DNA from: Okeania sp. SIO2B3
GTDB lineage: Bacteria > Cyanobacteriota > Cyanobacteriia > Cyanobacteriales > Microcoleaceae
Direction: 5' to 3'
DNA length: 39,408 bases
Assembly: GCF_010672525.1 (NCBI RefSeq)
Contig: NZ_JAAHGH010000066.1
Span: 1 to 39,408 of the forward strand
The notes under the pieces: model-generated
Databases searched by the model: none
Told to the model about the DNA's origin: nothing
Seen by the model: only the letters and a program-made list of their open reading frames with translations
Made by a program: the position numbers and the translations under genes
Part shown: positions 1-7,781 of the stretch, one piece after another
Layout of the letters: each line of letters starts with the position of its first letter
Position numbering within the stretch: the first letter of the stretch is position 1

Positions 1-152
1 CTCTGAAAGAGGCAATAGAGCGAACGCGCAGGCGTGAGAACCATCTCTGGACTAGATGCCGTAAGGTGTTTAGTTTAAGTGGACTCATTGAACCAAGAAT
101 CCTGGTTTCAGGAGAATCCCCGTGCGTAAACGCCGGGGAGTATGTCAAGTAA
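1..152 (+). pseudogene. 3' tail of an IS200/IS605-type tnpB (partial at window edge)
   Basis: Frame 3 is open from the window edge to a TAA at 150-152. It ends with residues GESPCVNAGEYVK, the kind of C-terminus seen on cyanobacterial TnpB proteins whose last codons run into the element's right end. The catalytic RuvC part would lie left of the window, so the state of the gene is unknown. TnpB is an RNA-guided nuclease of IS200/IS605 transposons, and its guide (omega) RNA normally overlaps this 3' end. The assignment rests on the peptide ending together with the hairpin at 117-139. No tnpA is visible. Confidence 0.5.
111..149 (+). mobile_element. Right-end hairpin of IS200/IS605-type element, candidate omega-RNA 3' end
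   Basis: TCCCCG (117-122) pairs with CGGGGA (134-139). An inner stem GCG (124-126)/CGC (131-133) closes a TAAA loop, leaving one bulged T. A subterminal imperfect hairpin without terminal inverted repeats is typical of IS200/IS605 right ends. In the known TnpB arrangement the guide would be the bases just after the element end, near 150. That is inference; no transcript is shown. Confidence 0.5.
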
Positions 153-174
153 CGCACCTCCTCCACAGCACGGT

Positions 175-218
175 AAGGCAGCTATGCTGAAGAGTTAGAG
201 AGGAAGGGCGAAAAACGT
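175..218 (+). repeat. ~43-bp dispersed repeat, copy 1
   Basis: AAGGCAGCTATGCTGAAG (175-192) continues with GTTAGAGAGGAA and GAAAAACGT. The same series occurs inverted at 13136-13178. A third partial copy (AAGGCAGCTATGCT) lies at 317-330. Function is not known; the copy just outside the tnpB right end suggests it may be a remnant of another element. Confidence 0.7.
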
Positions 219-245
219 GGTGCATGATCACCAGATTTGGTATGA

Positions 246-269
246 AATCATACATTTATTCAGCAACGC
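246..269 (+). repeat. Solo right end of the GGCGTTG-type MITE
   Basis: ATCATAC followed by TTCAGCAACGCC (258-269) matches the right end of the intact 8-bp-duplication MITEs at 5581-5786 and 7249-7779. No matching left end is present here, so it looks like a deletion remnant. Confidence 0.45.
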
Positions 270-421
270 CACTTATAGCAGTTTTCATTAACGTAAAATA
301 CAGAGATTTTGGCTTAAAGGCAGCTATGCTTTCTGTGCAGCATGACCTAGGAAAGGCAGAGGGCAGAAATTTTGTAGTCAACATGAGTGAAAACCGCTAT
401 ATGTTGCCTCGATCGCCACTA

Positions 422-2047
422 TTATTGTTGTCCAAAAGTGACGGACTCACTGAGAGGTTGGATCTCTGTTCCAGGAAAGTAAAAACTGAGAATTCGATCG
501 CTACTCCAACCTAACTCAGCTAACTTAATAGACCCTTTCTGAGAGAAACCTACCCCATGTCCAAATCCTCCTCCAACGAAACTATAGCCCCATAAAGTTT
601 GATCTGGTTTGTATATAGGGTCTAAATAAAACAGTGTACTCCAAGGTACCCAAAAGGCATTTTGTACTTCGTCCTTATTTAACTCTATAATTCCTTTATC
701 AGTTTCCACAGTCATTTTCAGAACACGACCAGCAAGCGATCGCTCTGTCACCTCCACATTTTTTACAGTTTCAATTTGAGCAAAAGGACTTTTTTTCTCT
801 CGAAAATAACTCTTCAAATAACTAACGATACCAGGCAAACTCACTACCTCGCGCCAACGAAACTCTATCCAACCTTCTTCATTAAATCCTGTTTGAAGAC
901 TCATAAACTTACGGAAATTTTGTTCATCAGCTAAACTATTTGTAGATAAATCCCAGATATTATTAGCTGAATCAACTACAGGTCGTAAATATGGACGTTC
1001 AGTGCCATTCCATAGATCGTTAAAATCTGCTGTCACACCACCACTAACAGCAAAATAAACAGCATCTATCAACTCATCTTCATAAGTCAGGACTTTTCCT
1101 CTAGTTGCTGCTACTGCTTCATCTGTTTCTGGGTATACATCTAATCCTTTGTAGACTTGACAGTGAGTATTGGCACACAACTCATAATTATCTGCCACAA
1201 ACCTATGTAAATTTCGTAGTGCATAAGTTCTAGCTAAAATTGCTTGAGCTTCGAGGGATGCTTTTGGTGGCCAAGCTCCTAATTCGTGGGGTACTACTCC
1301 CCGAATATAAGTTTCTATTGGGACATTATTTACTAATGTGTAGCTTCCATAAGCATTCGGTTGTAATTTGAGTGAGCCAGCATAACGTCGTTCTTCTGGT
1401 ATTACTGTATCTTGGTTAAATTGATTATTGACGAGAATTATATCTTTTCCTGCTGTAATATCTAATTCATGGCGATGATAAGTATAGCCATTCATTTCCC
1501 AGTAAGCTGTGGGTCGTTGTTTGAGAATTTCCAAATCGAGATATACATTTGTATTACTATGAGCTTCTAGACTTTCTAGTAACCAGCGTCGCAATAAAGG
1601 AGTTTTATAAACTTCTCTTTTTGCCCAAACTTTCCATCTTCCGGGTTGGGTTACTTCTACTTCTATTCCCTTATCTTTCCATAATTCAGCATCTTCTTCA
1701 GCATTTTCATAACTACGGTGACTGCTGAAAACTAACCGCTCTTTTAATAATGCTTTTTCTAGCGGTCTCATCTTAATTTTTAGCTCAACTTTTTCAGTAG
1801 TAAGAGTTTCTTTTCCTGCTGGAGTTTTAAAGCTTAAAGTTAATTTATCTCCAGGAGTAGCTCTCAGGGTAATTTGATCTGTAGTTTTAGTACCAAATCG
1901 TTGTATAACTCCTATTTTTAGCAATTTATTAGATTCTTCTAAAGCTTCTGCTGGTATCTTATATAATCCTAGCAGTAAACCTGTAATCAATATTGTACTC
2001 GGAATTAATTTGTGAATTAAATATTTTTTATGTATCTTAGTCTGCAA
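422..2047 (-). CDS. SpoIID/LytB domain-containing protein
   Basis: A 541-residue secreted or membrane-anchored protein. Residues about 8-32 form a hydrophobic signal or anchor segment. The SpoIID/LytB domain fills the C-terminal half, recognised by the VVPHELGAWP and LEAQAILARTYALRN blocks near the middle and by GHGVGFSQKG near the end. In the known family SpoIID is a lytic transglycosylase acting on peptidoglycan and LytB is an amidase enhancer; cyanobacterial homologues are uncharacterised, so cell-wall remodelling is an inference. The start is TTG at 2047, supported by a strong GGAGGT at 2056-2061, eight bases upstream. It is transcribed away from its right neighbour and seems monocistronic. 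Confidence 0.85.
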   Translation of the reverse strand: MQTKIHKKYLIHKLIPSTILITGLLLGLYKIPAEALEESNKLLKIGVIQRFGTKTTDQITLRATPGDKLTLSFKTPAGKETLTTEKVELKIKMRPLEKALLKERLVFSSHRSYENAEEDAELWKDKGIEVEVTQPGRWKVWAKREVYKTPLLRRWLLESLEAHSNTNVYLDLEILKQRPTAYWEMNGYTYHRHELDITAGKDIILVNNQFNQDTVIPEERRYAGSLKLQPNAYGSYTLVNNVPIETYIRGVVPHELGAWPPKASLEAQAILARTYALRNLHRFVADNYELCANTHCQVYKGLDVYPETDEAVAATRGKVLTYEDELIDAVYFAVSGGVTADFNDLWNGTERPYLRPVVDSANNIWDLSTNSLADEQNFRKFMSLQTGFNEEGWIEFRWREVVSLPGIVSYLKSYFREKKSPFAQIETVKNVEVTERSLAGRVLKMTVETDKGIIELNKDEVQNAFWVPWSTLFYLDPIYKPDQTLWGYSFVGGGFGHGVGFSQKGSIKLAELGWSSDRILSFYFPGTEIQPLSESVTFGQQ

Positions 2048-2055
2048 TTTTATTT

Positions 2056-2061
2056 ACCTCC
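2056..2061 (-). promoter_or_regulatory. Strong Shine-Dalgarno that decides the TTG start of the SpoIID-domain gene
   Basis: GGAGGT on the minus strand lies 8 bases before the TTG at 2047. No in-frame ATG lies near, so TTG initiation is well supported. Confidence 0.6.
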
Positions 2062-2161
2062 ACATTTATGTAACCAAAAGTAAAGTAGCTCAAACACTCT
2101 ACTATTTTATTCCTTCTGCCCTCCGCTTCGTGGCGTGTCATCAAGATAATTTTTAATGCTG

Positions 2162-2298
2162 ACCAAAAAAGAGGGTCTCGCCCTTTTAAGGGGATGAAAA
2201 AAGATAAACTTCAGTATTTCAATCCTCCTACTTTCCTACGGAATGCTGCGCAAAAAGATTTAAGGTACTGATAACTGATAACTGATAACTGAAATGAC
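2162..2298 (+). repeat. Dispersed composite repeat with TGATAAC tandem tail, copy 1
   Basis: It begins ACCAAAAAA, continues through a TTTTAAGGGGATGAAAAA block and ends in tandem TGATAAC units (2269-2291) followed by GAAATGAC. A longer relative with the same order occurs at 16723-16945, and its first part is found at 12506 and, inverted, at 29478-29519. It occupies most of the 2048-2565 spacer; nothing else is recognised there. Confidence 0.6.
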
Positions 2299-2565
2299 CT
2301 ACCTTAGCAGTCCTAAATCATTTGTGATAATTTTATTGCTTCGGTGTTTGTCATTTCCTGTTCCCTATTCCTTAAAATCTACAATATCTCACAACTCAAA
2401 TAAAATTGCTATTAATAGATATCTAGCGATCGTAAAAAATAAAATCAACTATTGCACATAAATTATCAATTATTTCCCCCTACTCCCTCTTTGTAATAAT
2501 GAGTAATTGTGATATATTCTAGAGCATACTTTTATGTATACTCTTTTCTTTTAATCTCCGGTGAA

Positions 2566-3207
2566 ATGAATCAGTATTTTCCAATAAACTATGCCTCCCA
2601 ATTACAAAACCTTATGGAAAAAGCAAGTATTTCTAGCTTTAAAGAATTAAGTCAAAAAGCAGGGGTTTCAGAATTGCAGGTTATTAGGTTGCGACGTGGG
2701 TTAGGGTCACAAATGCGAGTAGATATTTTACTCAAAATTAGTCAAGCATTAGGAATCACCTTAACAGAATTATTAGATAATTTTGCCCCCGAACTTGTCA
2801 AAAAATCAGTACCAACTTCTACATCAATATTAGAACAAGAATATCGCAATCTCCAGGCAAACTTTGAGCAACAAAAACAATTTTTAACACAAGAGTTTCA
2901 ACAGTCTAGTTTGCAAATTTTAGAATCTTGGTTACAACAATGGCCTACTGTTGTATACAAAGTCAAAGAAAATCCTCGTTTAGCAGCAACAAAGATATTA
3001 CCTTTGTTACGTCCAGTAGAGCAATTGCTCCAAAAATGGAATGTAGAATCTATCGTTCCTGTGGGAGCAGAAGTTCCTTTTGACCCTCAGTTACATCAAC
3101 TAATGGAAGGGTCTGCCCAAGAGGGAGAACTGGTCAAAGTTCGTTATACTGGCTATCGGCAAGGAGATAAACTACTATTCCGTGCCAAAGTTAGTCCTAT
3201 CAATTAA
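2566..3207 (+). CDS. XRE-type helix-turn-helix protein with C-terminal GrpE-like domain
   Basis: I start it at the ATG at 2566 (213 residues). An in-frame GTG at 2509 would add 19 residues of poor composition. Residues about 8-70 form an XRE/Cro-like helix-turn-helix (FKELSQKAGVSELQVIRLRRG, split here as FKELSQKAGV and SELQVIRLRRG). Residues about 85-115 are predicted coiled coil. The C-terminus carries VGAEVPFDPQLHQLMEG and a GYRQGDKLLFRAKV strand pair, matching the beta-wing of GrpE, the nucleotide exchange factor of DnaK. The combination suggests a DNA-binding protein with a GrpE-derived module; its partner is unknown. It reads toward the STAS gene 129 bp downstream. Confidence 0.7.
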   Translation: MNQYFPINYASQLQNLMEKASISSFKELSQKAGVSELQVIRLRRGLGSQMRVDILLKISQALGITLTELLDNFAPELVKKSVPTSTSILEQEYRNLQANFEQQKQFLTQEFQQSSLQILESWLQQWPTVVYKVKENPRLAATKILPLLRPVEQLLQKWNVESIVPVGAEVPFDPQLHQLMEGSAQEGELVKVRYTGYRQGDKLLFRAKVSPIN

Positions 3208-3336
3208 ATCAAACAACAGAAAAGCCTATATAATAATTAACTTTGACTTACTTATCAATATACTTGGACTTAATCTCAGTAATGGGGTATACTAGCCTAG
3301 GTTTGTAAATAGTTAGAGTCATAGCTTCTAGAAAAT

Positions 3337-3690
3337 ATGAGTACTGTGGTTAAGTATATTCAACCTAATGGCATTTTAGACGGCACTAAGGCTACTGCAT
3401 TTCGCCAAGAAATTAGCGAGCAAGTCGAAGCTGGAGCAGATATTATTTTGATAGATTTTAAAGATGTAACTTTTATGGATAGCTCTGGCTTAGGTGCTTT
3501 AGTTTTAGCGCTAAAAACTGTTAGGGCAGCGGGAAGTCAATTAGTTGTATGTTCTATTAATGAACAAATTAAAATTCTGTTTGAGTTAACAAGTATGGAT
3601 CGGGTTTTTGACATATTTCCTAACCGAGAAGAGTTTGATAAAGCCAATGGTGAACCTAATACAAATCTTCAGGCTCAAAACAAAAACTAA
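3337..3690 (+). CDS. STAS-domain anti-sigma factor antagonist
   Basis: A 117-residue single-domain STAS protein, normal size for the SpoIIAA/RsbV family. The signature DSSGLGALVLAL holds the serine that is phosphorylated by a cognate kinase in this family. It is followed by the expected ELTSMDRVFDIF block. In the known mechanism the unphosphorylated form binds an anti-sigma factor and frees a sigma factor; in cyanobacteria such proteins act in PP2C/STAS partner-switching cascades. No partner kinase or phosphatase lies nearby. Its last 15 residues (NGEPNTNLQAQNKN region) are polar and probably disordered. Confidence 0.88.
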   Translation: MSTVVKYIQPNGILDGTKATAFRQEISEQVEAGADIILIDFKDVTFMDSSGLGALVLALKTVRAAGSQLVVCSINEQIKILFELTSMDRVFDIFPNREEFDKANGEPNTNLQAQNKN

Positions 3691-4406
3691 TATTTTTAAA
3701 TTTTGGGTGAGTTAGTATCTTAGATTTTGGATTCTAGTATTTTAAATGGTAGATTAAATTTTCTTCCATAAGTTCCTGATTAATGTAAAATTTCTTTTAA
3801 ATATTTTCTATACCCAAAGGGGTATATCTAATAAAAATGATTAGGAATAAATTTTTTATTTCAGATAAAATCTAGAATTTTTTACTAAAGAAAATCACAT
3901 CCAAGCTTTGTTACAAAGCTTCAGTTTATCTGAAGTAAGATGTCATATTAAATATAGATTAAAGTCAAAATCAGTGTATCTTAATCGGGACAGATTTAGG
4001 TGTATATTAAGTTAGGCAGACTTAGTTTTTAGTTTTTTGTGACAAACCTTTTCCCTGTATATAGATTAAGATTTTTTTGCTTAATCCCTGCTTCAAAGAT
4101 AAGTGTTATAATTGTTTGGCTTTATTGATGAAGTTTAATAGTTTGGAAAGATGATAAGAATCTCCATAATTTACTGAATAATTATAGGTTTATAGCAGAA
4201 AGAAGAAGGAAAAATCTTGTGTTGTTTGAGTTTGAAGTTGTTGATATATTCCCTCCCTTTCTTTCGACTGCTATAAACCCTATTCTTTGAAGAAGAAATA
4301 AATAAAAAAATGCTTTTTGCCAATCCTATCTATTTTCAGGAGAGGTAATTATTAATTGTTAACTATTGAAGATCGGCATGGAGAAGTCTTGAAAGTAAAT
4401 CCATCA
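3691..4406. other. AT-rich 716-bp spacer with two adjacent small hairpins
   Basis: No gene is recognised. AAGCTTTGT-T-ACAAAGCTT (3903-3921) is a perfect 9-bp inverted repeat. It overlaps CTTCAG/CTGAAG (3919-3935), a 6-bp stem with a 5-base loop. Neither is followed by a T run, so they are not typical terminators. Confidence 0.5.
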
Positions 4407-5183
4407 TTAAGCTTCTTTGATAAACCGAATTATTTCCTGCACATGATTAAGAAATTGCCCGTCTCTTGAAAGTTGAGATATTGCTTTTTCAGAATCTCTA
4501 GCCAACTGATGATGTTCTGCTTGGTTTGTATTCCTTAAATCTTCTATTGTCACTGCTAAACGAGTTAATTCTTTTCTTGTTATTTCCGAGTGTTGTTGTT
4601 GTTTGGATCTAAAAGATTCTGGATTTTCAAGACTTAGTTGTGCTGCTAGATTTTCCACAGTTTTTTCGATATTTTCAAAGCGATTTCTAAGTTCAATAAT
4701 ATCTGCACGAGGATGCAATAGTTCTCGGCGAATCATCGATAACCGCACCACTAAATATTGATATAAACGTATAGCGGGACGTAAAACAGTTAACAATAAA
4801 GCTGCGCCAGAACTCACATAACCAACTACACTAATACCAGTAATAGCTAAAGTATAAAGCCCAACTGTAGAAAGAAAATGTAAGGCCAAAGCTATCCACA
4901 AAGAAAAACGCGCTAACTTAGTAACATAATCAACTTGTTTAGCATCAACTGCTATACCTTTTTGCTTTGACTCAGCAGCTTCAGCTAATACCTCTTTAGC
5001 TTCAAAATGTATATTCCAGGGAACCGTAACAATTAACAATAACCACCAAAAACAAGCACCCGCAATTACCCAATCTAAAAAACTACCAACCGAAATATGT
5101 AGCCATTGTAAAATACCAAATGTCAAAAGTAATATTAAAGTTAGCCCAATAGTAAAGCTAGCAAAATTTCCAGAAGTTTTCAT
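4407..5183 (-). CDS. Conserved hypothetical membrane protein with C-terminal coiled coil
   Basis: 258 residues. Hydrophobic helices are visible near residues 9-27, 33-55, 92-112 and 118-135. They are followed by a cytoplasmic-looking half rich in charged heptads (IELRNRFENIEKTVENLAAQ and later segments), consistent with coiled coil. No catalytic motif is seen and I cannot name a family. A GAGGA-type ribosome site precedes the ATG. The nearest genes face away or lie over 500 bp off, so context gives no function. Confidence 0.7.
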   Translation of the reverse strand: MKTSGNFASFTIGLTLILLLTFGILQWLHISVGSFLDWVIAGACFWWLLLIVTVPWNIHFEAKEVLAEAAESKQKGIAVDAKQVDYVTKLARFSLWIALALHFLSTVGLYTLAITGISVVGYVSSGAALLLTVLRPAIRLYQYLVVRLSMIRRELLHPRADIIELRNRFENIEKTVENLAAQLSLENPESFRSKQQQHSEITRKELTRLAVTIEDLRNTNQAEHHQLARDSEKAISQLSRDGQFLNHVQEIIRFIKEA

Positions 5184-5580
5184 TCTTCTACTTCCTCTAA
5201 TGATGGATACCTTTATAATTGTTTAGCTTCCCAGAGAAAAATATTCAAAATGTGACAGTTATTCAAATGGTTAAGGTATAAATGTTATAGCACTACGCAA
5301 ATAGGGCGCGGAAAATTATCAACACAAAATAGTTTTGTCAGTCTTAGTAATTGGATAATAATATAGCGTTTCTCTGTAAGCTTGAGGTACACTCTTATAT
5401 TTACTTCACTATTGTCAGATGAGCTGTTGCCTAAAGTCTAGAGTTTTGTAACTCACGCTTTTTGGGAATTGCTATAATTATCCCACAAAACTAAACTATA
5501 AAATATTAGCTGACATAGAAAGTCGATCTCAATCTTGAATATTGATAAGTGATAAAATTATCAAAGTTATTAGGAAAATC

Positions 5581-5786
5581 GGCCTTGGTGAAAAGAGGTA
5601 TGATATATTGTCCGGATAAGAGCGCAAACAAAAAACTTTTTCCTTCTATTTCTTATTCTTTCTTCCCTCCTGACTCCTGTACGGGCGATTTCCGTTCCGG
5701 AATGCTCCTAATTACGCGAATCGCCCCTACGACTCCTGACTCCTAAGTAATGCGCGATTAATATCATACCCTAATTTACCAACGCT
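5581..5786. mobile_element. MITE (GGCGTTG family) with 8-bp target duplication
   Basis: Ends are GGCCTTGGTGA...GGTATGATAT at the left and ATATCATACC...ACCAACGCT at the right. The perfect direct repeat GGAAAATC flanks both sides (5573-5580 and 5787-5794). It is 206 bp long with no transposase. The interior holds a GGGCGATT.../...AATCGCCC palindromic block. It lies in the leader of the PstS-like gene, ending 22 bp before its ATG (duplication included: 14 bp). Confidence 0.85.
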
Positions 5787-5808
5787 GGAAAATCTTACTC
5801 TAAAATTT

Positions 5809-6903
5809 ATGAATTTAGTAATACAATTGAAAAATCAATCTCTCCGTTTTTTTGCAGTAGCTCTACTTCTGATTGTAGGTGCTTGCGGCAATAAGGAAAC
5901 AATAACCACTACCGAAAAATCTCCACTAGCAAACGAAGAAGATATTGAGGAAAGAGAATATGTTCTAGTTGATGGCTCAAGTACAATTTTTCCCCTATCT
6001 AACACAATGGCTCAAAAATTTATGAATGATAATCCTGAAACTCAGATAATTGTAGGAATATCTAGTTCTGGAGCCGGACTCAAAAAGTTTTGTATTGGGG
6101 ACACAGATGTATCAAATGCTTCCCGTCCCATTAAAAAGTCTGAGATTGACCTCTGTCAGGCAAATGGAATAGAATTTGTTGAAATTCCCATTGCTTTCGA
6201 TGGTATTTCTATAATCGCTAACCGCTACAATGATTGGGCAGACTGTCTGACCCTAGAAGAGTTAACAAAAATTTGGCAACCTAATAATGATGATCAGGAG
6301 AAAATAACAAATTGGAAGCAAATTCGGGATGAATTTCCCGAAGAACCTCTGGGTCTCTATGCTCCCGATCCCGATTCTGGTACTTATGATTACTTCACTG
6401 ATGCTGTCAATGGGGAGGAAGGTAGAAGTCGCAAAGATTATAAGGCCAGTGAAGATGATGATGTCATTCTTCAGGGAATTGAATCTGAATGGGGCAGTTT
6501 GAGTTTTCTCGGCTTTACCTACTATGAACAAAATAAAGATGTGGTGAAGGTGATTTCTGTTGACAATGGTAGTGGTCAATGTGTGGAGCCAAGTAGTGAA
6601 ACTATAGCTAACGGTACTTATAGCCCTCTATCTCGTCCATTATTTTTATATGTGAGCAAGAATTCCCTAGAAAACATACCTCCTGTCAAGGCTTTTATTG
6701 ATTACAAAATCAATACTGCTAACAAACCAATAATTTCCGAAGAGGGTTATGTACCTTTACCTCGAATATTGCAAGAGAAGATACGAAAGCGTGTTGAGGA
6801 ACTCACTACTGGTTCTGTTTTTGAGGGAGAATCTGCTGTTGGTGTTAAACTGATTGATAAACTTTTCACTGAAAAAGAAAGGCAAAAAATCAGTGGTAGC
6901 TGA
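5809..6903 (+). CDS. PstS-family phosphate ABC transporter substrate-binding lipoprotein
   Basis: 364 residues. The N-terminus is a lipoprotein signal with lipobox LIVGAC (Cys 26). The mature part begins with a PstS-type phosphate loop, VDGSSTIFPLS, followed by SSSGAGLKKFCIGDTDVSNASRPI, a second ligand-contacting block (given here in parts: SSSGAGLKKFC and DVSNASRPI). In this family the protein binds inorganic phosphate outside the inner membrane and delivers it to PstCAB. No pstC/A/B genes are next to it, as with SphX-type orphan binding proteins of cyanobacteria; which subtype it is cannot be settled here. A MITE sits directly upstream, so its native promoter or Pho control may have been displaced. 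Confidence 0.85.
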   Translation: MNLVIQLKNQSLRFFAVALLLIVGACGNKETITTTEKSPLANEEDIEEREYVLVDGSSTIFPLSNTMAQKFMNDNPETQIIVGISSSGAGLKKFCIGDTDVSNASRPIKKSEIDLCQANGIEFVEIPIAFDGISIIANRYNDWADCLTLEELTKIWQPNNDDQEKITNWKQIRDEFPEEPLGLYAPDPDSGTYDYFTDAVNGEEGRSRKDYKASEDDDVILQGIESEWGSLSFLGFTYYEQNKDVVKVISVDNGSGQCVEPSSETIANGTYSPLSRPLFLYVSKNSLENIPPVKAFIDYKINTANKPIISEEGYVPLPRILQEKIRKRVEELTTGSVFEGESAVGVKLIDKLFTEKERQKISGS

Positions 6904-6917
6904 TTGAATAGGTATTA

Positions 6918-7092
6918 TATCATGTCCGGTTAAACAGTGATCAATAACTACGGAGTCCTCAGGAGTCAACCCACCCCTAACCCCTCCCAGGAGGGGAGGG
7001 GAAGGACCGAGTCAGGAGGAAAGAGGGAAGAAAGAAGAAGAACTGGAGTTGAAGGAGAAAGTTTTTTTATAACTAATTATCCGGACATGATA
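6918..7092. mobile_element. TA-flanked MITE (TCATGTCCGG family), copy a
   Basis: TA then TCATGTCCGG (6920-6929) at the left and CCGGACATGA (7081-7090) then TA at the right. It is 175 bp in total. The interior contains a CCCAGGAGGGGAGGGG block and a purine-rich tract. It has no coding capacity for a transposase. TA flanks are what Tc1/mariner (IS630)-type insertion leaves. Confidence 0.75.
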
Positions 7093-7122
7093 TTACACAA
7101 TAGATTTATACATGAAAAAGAA

Positions 7123-7152
7123 TGTAGAGACATTTCATGAAATGTCTCTACA
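7123..7152. repeat. 30-bp perfect palindrome
   Basis: TGTAGAGACATTTCA is followed directly by its reverse complement. It resembles the dispersed GTAGAGACGTTGCATGC-type palindromes of filamentous cyanobacteria; a decayed relative is at 26797-26824. There is no T run, so it is unlikely to be a simple terminator. Confidence 0.7.
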
Positions 7153-7423
7153 AGTATTTGATAGCACTAAGCATCACGGTTAGGGTATTCTTATATTCCC
7201 TTTTCGTGCTGGAATGCTGCGCAAACAACCCAAATTCTTTCTTTAAATGGCGTTGGTGATTTAAGGTATGATATGATGTCTGGGTCAGAGCGCGATAGAA
7301 CTCCGTTCCGTGCTTCGCGTTTTCGGTCCTGAATGCTACGCTTGATCTGTCGCGTAGTGTTAATGTACGTTGTGGGCCAGCTAAACAAAAAACTTTCTCC
7401 TTCTACTCGGGGTTTCTTCTTCT

Positions 7424-7661
7424 GGCGTTGCTGAATTGAAGTATGAATGAGCGATTATTTGGTTCTCGCCTTCGCCCCCGCGCATCCCCCATTCAACAAA
7501 AAGCGAAGCATCCTCTGGCTTCCCCCGATCTTCGGGGGACGGGAGAGGGATTTTCAAGGGGGAGGGGAGGGGGATTAATAAAGGGGGACTTTTAGAGTTT
7601 TATTCCCCCCAATGGGTGGGGGGTTAGGGGGGCTTGCATCATACCCAGAATCAGCAACGCC
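7424..7661. mobile_element. Inner MITE nested in the outer one, 8-bp target duplication
   Basis: Ends GGCGTTGCTGAA (left) and TCAGCAACGCC (right) belong to the same family as the outer element. The perfect duplication CTTCTTCT is at 7416-7423 and 7662-7669. 238 bp, no transposase. It contains long G-rich runs on the plus strand (7548-7632). Confidence 0.85.
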
Positions 7662-7681
7662 CTTCTTCTTTCTTTAATCCT

Positions 7682-7716
7682 GAGGACTGAGGACTGAGGA
7701 CTGAGGACTGAGGACT
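7682..7716 (+). repeat. Tandem repeat GAGGACT x5
   Basis: Five exact 7-bp units inside the outer MITE, followed by three CTCCTAA-type units (7719-7739). Confidence 0.9.
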
Positions 7717-7781
7717 GACTCCTAACTCCTAACTCCTAAGCAATTAAGATTAATATCATACACGCTCTTCAGCAACGCCCT

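Larger units (their letters stand above)
7249..7779. mobile_element. Outer MITE (GGCGTTG family) with 8-bp target duplication, carrying a nested MITE
   Basis: Left end GGCGTTGGTGAT...GGTATGATAT and right end ATATCATAC...TTCAGCAACGCC. The perfect duplication CTTTAAAT is at 7241-7248 and 7780-7787. The right duplication contains the TAA stop (7782-7784, minus strand) of the Cache/pLGIC gene, so the insertion hit exactly the end of that gene. The interior holds a nested MITE (7424-7661) and five GAGGACT units (7682-7716). Confidence 0.85.

Noticed and set aside
5270-5277. Possible Pho box half-site (GGTTAAGG, complement CCTTAACC)
   Set aside because: Only one half-site is present; cyanobacterial Pho boxes need two or three tandem units, and a MITE separates it from the gene.
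5549-5746. 65-residue frame before the PstS-like gene
   Set aside because: It spans the left end of the MITE at 5581-5786 and is a by-product of the insertion.
7548-7632. Possible G-quadruplex regulator from G-rich runs
   Set aside because: The runs belong to the inner MITE's interior and sit between gene ends, with no sign of a regulatory role.
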